Origin: Aliiglaciecola sp. M165
GTDB taxonomy: Bacteria; Pseudomonadota; Gammaproteobacteria; Enterobacterales; Alteromonadaceae
Reading direction: 5' to 3'
Length of the DNA stretch: 64,000 bases
Assembly: GCF_007197995.1 (NCBI RefSeq)
Contig: NZ_VKKH01000004.1
Location: 124,001-188,000 of the forward strand
The translations under genes were made by a program, and so were the position numbers. The notes beneath the pieces are model-generated. The model worked only from the letters and a program-made list of their open reading frames with translations, was not told where the DNA came from and did not search any database. Shown here in pieces: positions 44,299 through 52,216 of this stretch. How positions within the stretch are numbered: the stretch's first letter is position 1; each line of letters starts with the position of its first letter.

Positions 44299-45078
44299 CT
44301 AACTTTTTGTGAAGAGGATCCTCCGCATTAGTACAGGAATCAACAGCAAGGCAAGAATTCCAAAACTTCCACCAGATTCAGTTACTACGACCACCGTATC
44401 AACTTCTTCGAAACTTTTACTTTCAAGGGTCAAAAGGGTTAGGTCCGCGTCATTAAATCCATCAAATGTGGCGACTAAACTGTCATCAAACCCGTCGTAT
44501 AACTCGATTAGCAATTCATAGTCCCCGCTGGGGAAACCACTCAATAAATCACTTTCGACCACAAAGCTATCAGTGCTTGAATCACCATTAATAATAAACA
44601 GTGAGGTGGTATGATATTCTTCAAACACGCTACCTCGTGTTAAGTACAACCTAGCGTAGACTTCTGCTTCGCTGTAAACAGTATCGGCATCAAATTCAAC
44701 GGTAAAGGTTGAATAATAGCCATCAAAATCTTCGTCAACATTGAAGGTGACAAACGCATCATAAATCCAAAAATCAGGGTCAGGCACTGAAGTACGCAAG
44801 TCTTTATCAAAGGGCTTGGAAAGAGGCGCAGCCAATTGCTTGGCCTGATGTTTACTGAGCTTTCCAGCCGTTCCCTCCAAAGACGTAGGTTTATCGCTTC
44901 CAGTCATTCCTTTCTTAGTAACCCCTTTCTTAGTAACTATGGCAAGTTGTTGGCCATGTTGTGACTCTTTAGATGATACGCTGATCTGCTCAGTTCGAGT
45001 CGACTCCTGGGCGTTGACCACTTGGGTAAATGGCACGCTAGATAAAAACAAAAAACTTAGCAATGTAAATCGAGTCAT
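44299..45078 (-). CDS. Choice-of-anchor H-like secreted protein with GlyGly-CTERM
   Basis: A 259-residue protein with a signal peptide (residues 1-23, cleaving after VNA) and a low-complexity linker with duplicated TKKGVTKKG. A central beta domain (about 100-220) contains DFWIYDAFVTFNVDEDFDGY, YARLYLTRGS and SGDYELLIELYDG. The C-terminus is a sorting tail: ESGGSFG (GG near 236), a hydrophobic helix and an arginine pair. GlyGly-CTERM proteins are cut by rhombosortase and delivered to the surface by the type II secretion system. The central domain matches the choice-of-anchor H family; its function is unknown. Confidence 0.82.
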   Translation of the reverse strand: MTRFTLLSFLFLSSVPFTQVVNAQESTRTEQISVSSKESQHGQQLAIVTKKGVTKKGMTGSDKPTSLEGTAGKLSKHQAKQLAAPLSKPFDKDLRTSVPDPDFWIYDAFVTFNVDEDFDGYYSTFTVEFDADTVYSEAEVYARLYLTRGSVFEEYHTTSLFIINGDSSTDSFVVESDLLSGFPSGDYELLIELYDGFDDSLVATFDGFNDADLTLLTLESKSFEEVDTVVVVTESGGSFGILALLLIPVLMRRILFTKS

Positions 45079-45244
45079 GAGACCTCCAGTTGAGCTTTTC
45101 CTTAATTCTTAAGTGTATTGTGACAAGACAAAGATGAATAAAAGCTGAAGACAAACTTAACCGCTAAAAAATATTCTGATGAGAATAAGATGAGGTAAGG
45201 AAAATTTCTCAATCCAGGATCTGGGGTGAATGATGTAGAAGTGA

Positions 45245-45265
45245 GCGCTGCATGACTTGCAGCGC
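45245..45265. repeat. Perfect 8-bp hairpin
   Basis: GCGCTGCA (45245-45252) and TGCAGCGC (45258-45265) enclose a 5-nt loop. No T-run follows on either strand. Located in the 307-nt gap before rraB. Confidence 0.6.
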
Positions 45266-45297
45266 GAGACTCAGAAAATATAAGTAGCCGCAACTCT

Positions 45298-45348
45298 ATG
45301 TATAGACTCCACCACTCCAGCTTAGCTACAGTGGTGGAGTCTATACAT
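45298..45348. repeat. Perfect 19-bp inverted repeat
   Basis: The arms 45298-45316 and 45330-45348 are perfectly complementary with a 13-nt loop that itself contains AGCTTAGCT. It lies 38 nt past the rraB stop (minus strand) and upstream of the GlyGly-CTERM gene. The stem is unusually long and perfect, and no T-run follows on either strand, so it is not a normal terminator. Confidence 0.8.
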
Positions 45349-45385
45349 CGAATTGAGATTAAGTAGTTAAATCGTCAGGCTACGA

Positions 45386-45739
45386 TTACTCGATAAAATA
45401 TGTTCCCCAGCCGTCGTAATGAATACTGTGTTTGTCGGCGATGGTTAATAGAGCGTCAGTATCTTTATTGATCGCATCAATATCCAACATACGTTCAGCA
45501 ACAGCATCAAAGCAGAATATGGTCCCACCATCATCCAGCATCAATTCTTCAGCGTCACCGACCTCAAAACCGGCTTTAAATGCGTCTACGGCTGCTTTCT
45601 CTAACACATCAAAATTCGCATGAGCAAAATGATATTCAATAGTGTGAGGTAAGCTTTTGTTGCTGCCATCTTCTATCAAAGCGTCAACGGTCTCTTGATT
45701 AAACTCATACCATTCCTGTTTTTCTTGTTCATTGCTCAT
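45386..45739 (-). CDS. rraB: RNase E inhibitor RraB
   Basis: RraB binds RNase E and modulates mRNA decay. The ATG at 45739 with AAGGA upstream gives 117 residues; a TTG one codon upstream is ignored. Typical features are an acidic composition (many D/E), LPHTIEYHFAHANFDVLEKAA, FKAGFEVGDAEE and the end YDGWGTYFIE. The length is a little short of E. coli RraB (138) because the acidic tail is missing. It stands 55 nt downstream of plsC on the same strand. Confidence 0.9.
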   Translation of the reverse strand: MSNEQEKQEWYEFNQETVDALIEDGSNKSLPHTIEYHFAHANFDVLEKAAVDAFKAGFEVGDAEELMLDDGGTIFCFDAVAERMLDIDAINKDTDALLTIADKHSIHYDGWGTYFIE

Positions 45740-45794
45740 CAAAGATATCCTTGAAAATTTTATTCATTTAAAGATGACAAAAGGTATGCCTAAT

Positions 45795-46520
45795 CTATTG
45801 AACTTTGTCTAGTTGCGCAACTTGCTCATCAAGGTCACTGATTTTAGCCGCCATTGAAGTGCGGAAATAGTCAGCCCATTGTTTGGCATCTTTGCTGTCA
45901 TCAACAACAACAGGTTCACACAGCTCAATGAGTAAGGTGCCATTATTCCAACGATTGAGCTTGATTTTATTTTGCAAATTGCTGGTGCATACCATCACTA
46001 CCGGTTCATTGACCGCTTGGGCGATTCTAAACGCACCCGTTTTAAATGGCAGTAAACCACGACCACGACTTCGTGTTCCTTCGGGGAAGAAGTACACTGA
46101 CAAACGTCGTTTGTTGATCTTTTCAACTGTTTGCGCGAGGGTGTCATGGGCCCTGCCCTTGTTTTTTCGATCAATAAGAATATTACCCGATAGCCAATAA
46201 AGCCAGCCAAAGACTGGGATCCAGATTAGGCTTTTTTTACCTACTGTGACTACGCCTTTTTGCGCTGACAAGCAAACCGTGATCAGATCATAACTATTTT
46301 GATGATTGGCGATGAACACATAAGGACCGCCATGTTTTACTGAATCCGGTACTCTTAATTCAACTTTCACACCCACCATTTTGGACATGACGCCATACAC
46401 TTTGCCAATAACGTAAACGTTATCCCGATGAAATGGACGCAGAACACACATCAATATCAACAGAAGATTGGCGAAAATAAAATATATAAAAATGGAGACG
46501 ATGCGAATTAAAGCTAACAC
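45795..46520 (-). CDS. plsC: 1-acyl-sn-glycerol-3-phosphate acyltransferase
   Basis: PlsC acylates lysophosphatidic acid to phosphatidic acid at the inner membrane. The start chosen is a GTG at 46520, with GAG 7 nt upstream, giving 241 residues as in E. coli; a GTG at 46598 would add 26 residues of atypical sequence. It has an N-terminal membrane helix (LIRIVSIFIYFIFANLLLIL), the HX4D motif in IANHQNSYD and the second motif FFPEGTRSRG, with the third block NEPVVMVCTSN. It is followed by rraB. Confidence 0.92.
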   Translation of the reverse strand: MLALIRIVSIFIYFIFANLLLILMCVLRPFHRDNVYVIGKVYGVMSKMVGVKVELRVPDSVKHGGPYVFIANHQNSYDLITVCLSAQKGVVTVGKKSLIWIPVFGWLYWLSGNILIDRKNKGRAHDTLAQTVEKINKRRLSVYFFPEGTRSRGRGLLPFKTGAFRIAQAVNEPVVMVCTSNLQNKIKLNRWNNGTLLIELCEPVVVDDSKDAKQWADYFRTSMAAKISDLDEQVAQLDKVQ

Positions 46521-46733
46521 GTGTACTCTCAAAATTTTGACCGGCGCTGAGTATACATCGTTTCTTTTGGATGCCAAATTCAATACGACAAAATCCACCG
46601 CTCGTCTGATGAGTTTCTGTTAAAGCATACATTGACATGCTAAGGTCAAATCATAAGCTAAAGTTAATACACCGTGGCCGATAAAAAGACGTCATGCGCA
46701 CAGCGCCAATTTAAAACGAGGTGATCCTTTCCA

Positions 46734-47867
46734 ATGCAAACGTTTACTCCTGAAGACTTAGATGACGATATTCTTAACGACCTTCTCGAAGAGATTAACG
46801 AACTTTACGAGGCAAGCGAGCAGACCTTGATTGAATTGGAATTGCGTCCAGAAGACAATGAACTTCAACGTTCTTTATTTCGCTCTGTACACACTATTAA
46901 AGGGGACCTAGGTCTCGTCAGCTTCTCCCCTATGATCCCGCTTTTGCAGCATGTGGAAGACTTGCTGGACTATTTGCGAAAAGGCCAGATTAAGTACACA
47001 AGTACCATGAGTGATTTGGTGCTGCTGACAATGGATAGGGTTAAAATATTCGTCGAAGGCTGTTTCAAAAAAGGCAAAGCTGAATATGACCCTGAATTGT
47101 ACAAATTGCTTGTCAGTCACGTATCAAAAATTTCGCCAGAAAACCCTACCCAACATGAGAAATTGCTTGCAGATGCAGTCCTGTTGCTTGATCCAAGTCT
47201 TGACCTTGGTCAAGAAGATGCAGAACAAGATGCAACACCTTCTAGATCCGTTACTTTAGCAAATACTGGTATTCCAAAAGGCTTGAGCAGTGAAAAGCAA
47301 ATGGATGTACTGTTTTTCCGAGAAATCATGAAACCTATTGAGCGTCGTTCAATGTATTGGGAAGGCAGAGGTGACCGGATCGCAAAACTCGCATTTTATA
47401 TTAACAATCTCGCGGACAAACCAATTGAAGAGGACCAGCTTGCTGTTGCTTGTTATGTGCATGACTTTGGTATGGCATTTATGCCACTCAAAATTTTGCA
47501 TAAACAAGACAAATTGACAGAGAACGAATTTAACCTAATGCGCTCACATGTATATAAAAGCTCGCGCTTGCTCGAGCATCTGGATCAATGGAATGGTGCT
47601 CGTAAAATCGTGATGCAACACCACGAGCGGATTGACGGTAGTGGTTATCCACTTGGGATCAAAGAAAAAGAGATATGCGATGGTGCCAGGTTACTTGCTA
47701 TCTTGGACACTTTTGACGCACTCACTCACTCGCGTGCTCACACGGGTCATGTCAAGCGCCCCAAAAAGAAAGCCGTAATTGAAATTAATCGCGTCGCTGA
47801 AGGTCAGTTTTGTAAAACTTGGATGGGCCACTTTAATCGCGGTATGGCAGCGCTGTTAACTAAATAA
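46734..47867 (+). CDS. Hpt / degenerate HD-GYP fusion protein
   Basis: A 377-residue cytoplasmic protein. The N-terminal histidine phosphotransfer domain (about 10-120) has SVHTIKGDLG with H53 as the likely phospho-acceptor. The C-terminal HD-GYP domain (about 190-350) keeps HD (243-244), the following SH, HHERIDGSGYP (296-306) and FDALTHSR, but lacks the usual first histidine (GRGDRIAKLA where HxxRVxxxA is expected), and HDIGK reads HDFGM. Phosphodiesterase activity on c-di-GMP is thus uncertain. Hpt joined to HD-GYP without a receiver is unusual. It is divergent from plsC; the partner kinase is not in the window. Confidence 0.85.
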   Translation: MQTFTPEDLDDDILNDLLEEINELYEASEQTLIELELRPEDNELQRSLFRSVHTIKGDLGLVSFSPMIPLLQHVEDLLDYLRKGQIKYTSTMSDLVLLTMDRVKIFVEGCFKKGKAEYDPELYKLLVSHVSKISPENPTQHEKLLADAVLLLDPSLDLGQEDAEQDATPSRSVTLANTGIPKGLSSEKQMDVLFFREIMKPIERRSMYWEGRGDRIAKLAFYINNLADKPIEEDQLAVACYVHDFGMAFMPLKILHKQDKLTENEFNLMRSHVYKSSRLLEHLDQWNGARKIVMQHHERIDGSGYPLGIKEKEICDGARLLAILDTFDALTHSRAHTGHVKRPKKKAVIEINRVAEGQFCKTWMGHFNRGMAALLTK

Positions 47868-47938
47868 ACTCGCTACTTACAGAAAGGTTAACGAGCTGGC
47901 TTATTTTACTGCGCCAGCTCGTCGAAGGTTACTCACAA

Positions 47939-48256
47939 TTACGCCTTGGTGCTGATGAACGAGTCAATAGCAGTTGCTTTGCGAGACTGTGCGAAATCTA
48001 CAAGGTCTTGACCAGCACAGGTTACACTGTTGGATTCAAGTACACGGTTAAGAACACGTTTTTGTGACGAACCTAATTCACCAACAAAACGGTTCAAAGC
48101 GATCTTGAACAATTTTACATCATTGTTGATTACGGCTTTACAAAATGGCGCGAAGTGAGTGTCACCAACATACTTAACGTTCGCTGGAGCATTAGATGCT
48201 GAAGCTGTGAACGAAACCGCTGCTGAGAACAAAGTTGCTAGAATTACTTTTTTCAT
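47939..48256 (-). CDS. Secreted DUF3718-like protein
   Basis: A 105-residue protein with a signal peptide (residues 1-21, cleaving after SASA). The mature part has two cysteines (in FAPFCKAVINND and SVTCAGQDL) spaced as in the DUF3718 family, which likely form a disulfide, and the pattern VLNRVLESNSVTCAGQDLVDFAQ. AGAGGT precedes the ATG. Function unknown. It stands alone between the HD-GYP gene and the ilv operon. Confidence 0.7.
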   Translation of the reverse strand: MKKVILATLFSAAVSFTASASNAPANVKYVGDTHFAPFCKAVINNDVKLFKIALNRFVGELGSSQKRVLNRVLESNSVTCAGQDLVDFAQSRKATAIDSFISTKA

Positions 48257-48587
48257 ATCAATACCTCTTAAATAATAAAATTGAAATGCATGGTTTATCT
48301 AACCAGCGAGAGATATTGTAATTTAATTACAAATTATTGTTGTTTTATTACTGTTTAAGTTAGTTTAAATTGATGTAAACGATAGTCAAAACCACACAGT
48401 AAAAATCGTAAACATTTGTATTTAAATGATTTATACTAAATCCAATATAACGTAATAGAATATTCTTAAACCTATTACGTCTAAAAAGGTATGTAATTTT
48501 ATTACATATTATCGCAATAATTAGTGAAACTTTCAGAATTGTTAAAAAATTTAACCTAAATCCAGGGGTTTTCTATGTAAATCCAAT
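48257..48587. other. AT-rich intergenic region
   Basis: About 330 nt upstream of the DUF3718-like gene. It is very AT-rich with three TAATTTAATTACA-like repeats (near 48321 and 48491) and TTACGT/ACGTAA motifs. It presumably holds the promoter. No gene or RNA is recognised. Confidence 0.5.
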
Positions 48588-48615
48588 AAAAAAGCAGCCA
48601 CTAGAGGCTGCTTTT
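48588..48615 (-). terminator. Intrinsic terminator of ilvIH
   Basis: AAAGCAGCC (48591-48599) pairs with GGCTGCTTT (48606-48614), followed by T on the minus strand. It lies 23 nt past the ilvH stop. Confidence 0.9.
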
Positions 48616-48637
48616 CGGGAAAATAACCGTTCACATT

Positions 48638-49135
48638 TTATAAGCGTAGGACTTTTTCACCTCTTGCTAAACCACAGACTCCCGTTCTTGAAGATTCAAT
48701 AACTTCAGTCTGTTGAGACATCGCTTGCGAAAACGAATCCAATTTGTCACTAGTTCCAGTTATTTGAATTGTGTAATTCTTAGCGTCGACATCAACGATT
48801 TGGGCTCTGAAAATATCAACGGTGCGATTTACTTCAGAACGCACAGCATCAGTTTTTGCAGAAACCTTGATTAACATTAGCTCCCTTTCAACATGAGTGC
48901 CTTCTGTTAAGTCGGTGACTTTCAACACATCGATTAGTTTATTCACTTGCTTGGTGATTTGTTCAATCACTTTATCGTCACCATGTGTCACTATGGTTAG
49001 GCGAGATAAACTGCCATCTGTTGTTGGTGCAACACAGAGTGAGTCGACGTTATACCCTCTTTGCGAGAACACACCAACGATTCTAGACAATGCGCCGGGT
49101 TCATTTTCCATTAATACTGAAATGATTCGTCTCAT
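48638..49135 (-). CDS. ilvH: Acetolactate synthase small (regulatory) subunit
   Basis: IlvH confers valine feedback control on acetohydroxyacid synthase. The 165-residue length is standard (E. coli 163). The N-terminal ACT domain is [30 protein letters not shown]-like with the valine-site glycine/asparagine region. The C-terminal domain has RSEVNRTVDIFRAQIVDV and ends SRTGVCGLARGEKVLRL. Its ATG overlaps the ilvI stop by 1 nt (TAATG), so translation is coupled. Confidence 0.96.
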   Translation of the reverse strand: MRRIISVLMENEPGALSRIVGVFSQRGYNVDSLCVAPTTDGSLSRLTIVTHGDDKVIEQITKQVNKLIDVLKVTDLTEGTHVERELMLIKVSAKTDAVRSEVNRTVDIFRAQIVDVDAKNYTIQITGTSDKLDSFSQAMSQQTEVIESSRTGVCGLARGEKVLRL

Positions 49136-50853
49136 TAAGTGCGCTCCGTCTTGCTAAGTCTCATATCATCCATAGCACCATATTTTATTTGCATGGGGTA
49201 AACGTGTTCATTTTGATCAACTGAGATATCCATAAAGACCAATCGGTCTTTCTCTGCAAAACAACGCTGCATTGCATCGTCGAGTTCAGATGGATGGTCC
49301 ACTTTGATCCCAACATGGCCGTAGGCTTCCGCCAATTTAACAAAATCCGGCATCGAATCCATATAGGAATGGGAATGACGCCCTTTGTATATCATATCCT
49401 GCCATTGGCGCACCATGCCCAGAGCGCGGTTATTCAACGAGATTATTTTTACTGGCAAGTTGTATTGCAAGCAGGTTGACAACTCCTGAATATTCATCTG
49501 AATACTGCCGTCACCCGTGATCACTAACGAAACCGCATCAGGATTTGCCATCTGCACACCCATCGCGGCAGGTAATCCAAAGCCCATGGTGCCGAGTCCG
49601 CCAGAGTTGATCCATCTGCGTGGTTTGGCAAAAGGATAATACAAGGCTGCAAACATTTGATGTTGCCCCACATCAGAGCTAACAAATGCATCACCGTTAG
49701 TGTGTTTGTATACTGACTCAACCACTTGCTGGGGCTTTATTACTTCGCTACTAGTCTGATAATGCAAACACTTGCGCGCCCGCCACTGATCAATTTGTTT
49801 CCACCAGTCAGCCAGTTTTGCCGGTTGTTCAGACAAGTCTTGATTCTCAAGTTGTTTAAGTACTTGTTCTAATACTTTGTCTACGGACCCCACAACAGGG
49901 ATATGCACAGCAACCGTTTTTGAAATTGACGCGGGGTCGATATCCACATGAATAATCGTTGCGTGTGGACAAAACTTGCTGACATTGTTTGTTACTCGGT
50001 CATCGAACCTTGCACCTAAAGCGAATATGCAATCAGCATTGTGCATGGTTTTATTGGCCTCAAGGGTGCCGTGCATACCAAGCATGCCAACAAATTGTTC
50101 ATGTATACCAGAAAACGCACCTAAGCCCATCAATGTTGACGTTACGGGCGCATTAAGCTTTTCAGCTAACTGGGTAATCAATTCCGAGGCTTCAGAAGTA
50201 ATCGCTCCTCCACCAACATAAAGTACAGGGCGTTTAGCGCCAAGTAAGGTTTCTACCGTTTTCTTGATTTGTTTGCTGTGCCCTTTAAGCGTTGGATTGT
50301 ATGAACGCATCGTCACATCATTTGGATATTGATACGGATGTTCGTCAAGAATACTGACCAAATCCTTAGGTAAATCCACCACAACAGGTCCAGGGCGTCC
50401 TGTGTTAGCAATGTAGTAGGCTTTGGCAATAGCTTTAGGAATATCCTCTGCGCGTTTAACTAAAAAACTGTGCTTAACGATAGGACGCGAACAACCCACC
50501 ATATCAGTTTCTTGGAATGCGTCTTCGCCAATGTGCATGGAAGGAACCTGTCCAGACAACACAACCATAGGAATCGAATCCATGTAGGCGGTAGCAATGC
50601 CGGTAATCGTGTTTGTTGCCCCAGGCCCAGAAGTAACAAGAACTGTACCTGTCTTACCTGTCGAACGGGCATAACCGTCTGCCATATGTGCTGCAGCTTG
50701 TTCGTGGCGGACGAGTACATGTTTGACATCATCTTGTGCATAAAGCGCATCATAAATATCAAGAACGGCTCCACCAGGGTAACCGAATACATGTGTGACT
50801 CCCGAATCTTTGAGCGCGCGAACAACCATCGCTGCTCCTGACATCATTTCCAC
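49135..50853 (-). CDS. ilvI: Acetolactate synthase large (catalytic) subunit
   Basis: The catalytic subunit of acetohydroxyacid synthase, the first common step of branched-chain amino-acid synthesis, which uses ThDP, Mg and FAD. The start is a GTG at 50853 with AGGAGG seven bases upstream, giving 572 residues beginning [14 protein letters not shown]. It has [17 protein letters not shown] and the catalytic glutamate in [17 protein letters not shown]. The ThDP motif begins GDGSIQMN and ends SLNN. Sequence and pairing with ilvH favour the IlvI isozyme type. The upstream 190 nt show no recognisable attenuator peptide. Confidence 0.95.
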   Translation of the reverse strand: MEMMSGAAMVVRALKDSGVTHVFGYPGGAVLDIYDALYAQDDVKHVLVRHEQAAAHMADGYARSTGKTGTVLVTSGPGATNTITGIATAYMDSIPMVVLSGQVPSMHIGEDAFQETDMVGCSRPIVKHSFLVKRAEDIPKAIAKAYYIANTGRPGPVVVDLPKDLVSILDEHPYQYPNDVTMRSYNPTLKGHSKQIKKTVETLLGAKRPVLYVGGGAITSEASELITQLAEKLNAPVTSTLMGLGAFSGIHEQFVGMLGMHGTLEANKTMHNADCIFALGARFDDRVTNNVSKFCPHATIIHVDIDPASISKTVAVHIPVVGSVDKVLEQVLKQLENQDLSEQPAKLADWWKQIDQWRARKCLHYQTSSEVIKPQQVVESVYKHTNGDAFVSSDVGQHQMFAALYYPFAKPRRWINSGGLGTMGFGLPAAMGVQMANPDAVSLVITGDGSIQMNIQELSTCLQYNLPVKIISLNNRALGMVRQWQDMIYKGRHSHSYMDSMPDFVKLAEAYGHVGIKVDHPSELDDAMQRCFAEKDRLVFMDISVDQNEHVYPMQIKYGAMDDMRLSKTERT

Positions 50854-51046
50854 CAGCGTTCCTCCTAGGGACAAAACAATTAAATTCTAATTTAAGTGGA
50901 CTATACGTGACAGATTAGGAAGATAAAACAGCAAAAGGCGATAAAGTGAGATACGTATCCCAATATACAGCTTTTTTAGGACAAGCATCCTATTTTGAGA
51001 CAATTTCAAGCTATATATTAGGATATATTTACATTTGATTTACAAA

Positions 51047-51433
51047 TTAAGAGCTCTCGTCATCTAAATCCACCTCTAGCTCAAGGTCGTCATCTTCTAT
51101 GTCTGTATCGTCATCCTCACTCACTCGGGTTGGCTTATTGCCATAAATGCTGCCTAATTTAGGACGATTAATACGTTTTTGGTATTTTAACCAAGCTCTT
51201 TCTGCAATCGTCTCTGGCTCCGCTTTTCCATAAGCAACCATGAGAAAGTGCTCATCCTCTGCAGACTCGGCAGATATTTGGCCATCCACCAAAGCGGCAA
51301 GCAAAGCACCAAATTGACTGAGTGCTTTGCTTTCGTTAATCGAAAAATCTCCTGAACGAGAAAAACCATAAGGATAGTTTTTAGCGTCGTTGAAGATGCG
51401 TTTTGTTAAAGATTCTCTTGAAACATTTGCCAT
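51047..51433 (-). CDS. maoP: MaoP / DUF413 (YifE-like) protein
   Basis: In E. coli MaoP acts with the site maoS to organise the Ori macrodomain. The ATG at 51433 gives 128 residues. The DUF413 block is clear: KRIFNDAKNYPYGFSRSGDF, LSQFGALLAALVDGQI, AEDEHFLMVAYGKAEPETIAE and RAWLKYQKRINRPKLGS. A strongly acidic tail of about 25 residues follows, longer than in E. coli. It lies between the ilvI promoter region and a thioesterase-like gene. The maoS site is not recognised here. Confidence 0.88.
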   Translation of the reverse strand: MANVSRESLTKRIFNDAKNYPYGFSRSGDFSINESKALSQFGALLAALVDGQISAESAEDEHFLMVAYGKAEPETIAERAWLKYQKRINRPKLGSIYGNKPTRVSEDDDTDIEDDDLELEVDLDDESS

Positions 51434-51603
51434 TAGTGAACATCCCAAAATACAAAATAACTAAAAGAGTAAAGCGTCGTTTTCAGCCTGTTATTTAGAA
51501 TCAAATTGACCTTGTGTCAATAAAAATCACATGACATTTTTGTGTCGAAACTCAACCTTAAACAGCGACCCGTTATTTTATAAGTTGGTGAGGTTCAAAA
51601 AGT

Positions 51604-52092
51604 TTACTTTTTAGGCACCCATGCCCAGATCATTTCTGCTTCCATTGGGGTGATGTTGGCACCATCTGTAATAGTCACTTTTACACTCACCTCGCCTTTA
51701 GGTTCTTGTTGCATCAATGCTATTTGTTCATCTGTTAGACTCGCTACCGCTATAATGTCACCAGAACAGCGCTTGACGTAGTTCAGGTTCATTGTCTTTA
51801 TCAATGGTAATTTGTCTCCTGGCAGATTGATTCCTACGATAAAACCGGTCGCAGATTCAGCTAAGAGCGCCATAGTCGCCGCGTGCACAGTACCAATGTG
51901 ATTACGTACTTTACGAATGTTCTTTTGTTTAAAGGTAACTTGCTTGCCGTCGGTTCCGAGAATATTAACTCTCACCGTACCCGCTAATTTCACGGTGTGC
52001 CGAAAGACCATGGTCATAAGAAATGAACTCAGCCATGTTGGATAACCATTAACTTTGTCGACGAATTTTCTAAGCGGATTAGCAACTGCCAT
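51604..52092 (-). CDS. Hotdog-fold DUF4442 protein
   Basis: A 162-residue protein of the thioesterase-like hotdog superfamily. It has RNHIGTVHAATMALLAESATGF, in which the helix-forming segment carries the residues normally used in PaaI-type thioesterases, then KTMNLNYVKRCSGDIIAVASL and KVTITDGANITPMEAEMIWAWVPKK. DUF4442 members are uncharacterised; activity on acyl-CoA is a guess. It stands alone on the minus strand. Confidence 0.82.
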   Translation of the reverse strand: MAVANPLRKFVDKVNGYPTWLSSFLMTMVFRHTVKLAGTVRVNILGTDGKQVTFKQKNIRKVRNHIGTVHAATMALLAESATGFIVGINLPGDKLPLIKTMNLNYVKRCSGDIIAVASLTDEQIALMQQEPKGEVSVKVTITDGANITPMEAEMIWAWVPKK

Positions 52093-52167
52093 AATAAAAC
52101 CTTTATTATTAATTTATCTGGTTGGACCACTAGAAGTCTGAACCTTTCTTACTAAAGTTTCAAGCAC

Positions 52168-52196
52168 AAAAAAAGCTCGGCGATTGCCGAGCTTTT
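52168..52196 (-). terminator. Intrinsic terminator of the second TonB-dependent receptor
   Basis: AAAAGCTCGG (52171-52180) pairs with CCGAGCTTTT (52187-52196), with a T-run on the minus strand. It begins 20 nt after the receptor stop; the flanking A and T runs could also let it work in the other direction. Confidence 0.9.
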
Positions 52197-52216
52197 TGTT
52201 ACACCTGTGTGATTAA

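Noticed and set aside
45298-45348. Integron attC site
   Set aside because: The long palindrome lacks the RYYYAAC/GTTRRRY core sites, and no integrase or cassette structure is present.
50460-50841. Overlapping frames of about 120 residues on both strands inside ilvI
   Set aside because: They are alternative-frame readings of a conserved catalytic gene, without independent evidence.
50854-51046. ilv leader-peptide attenuator upstream of ilvI
   Set aside because: No short frame rich in Leu/Val/Ile codons followed by a terminator was found on the minus strand.
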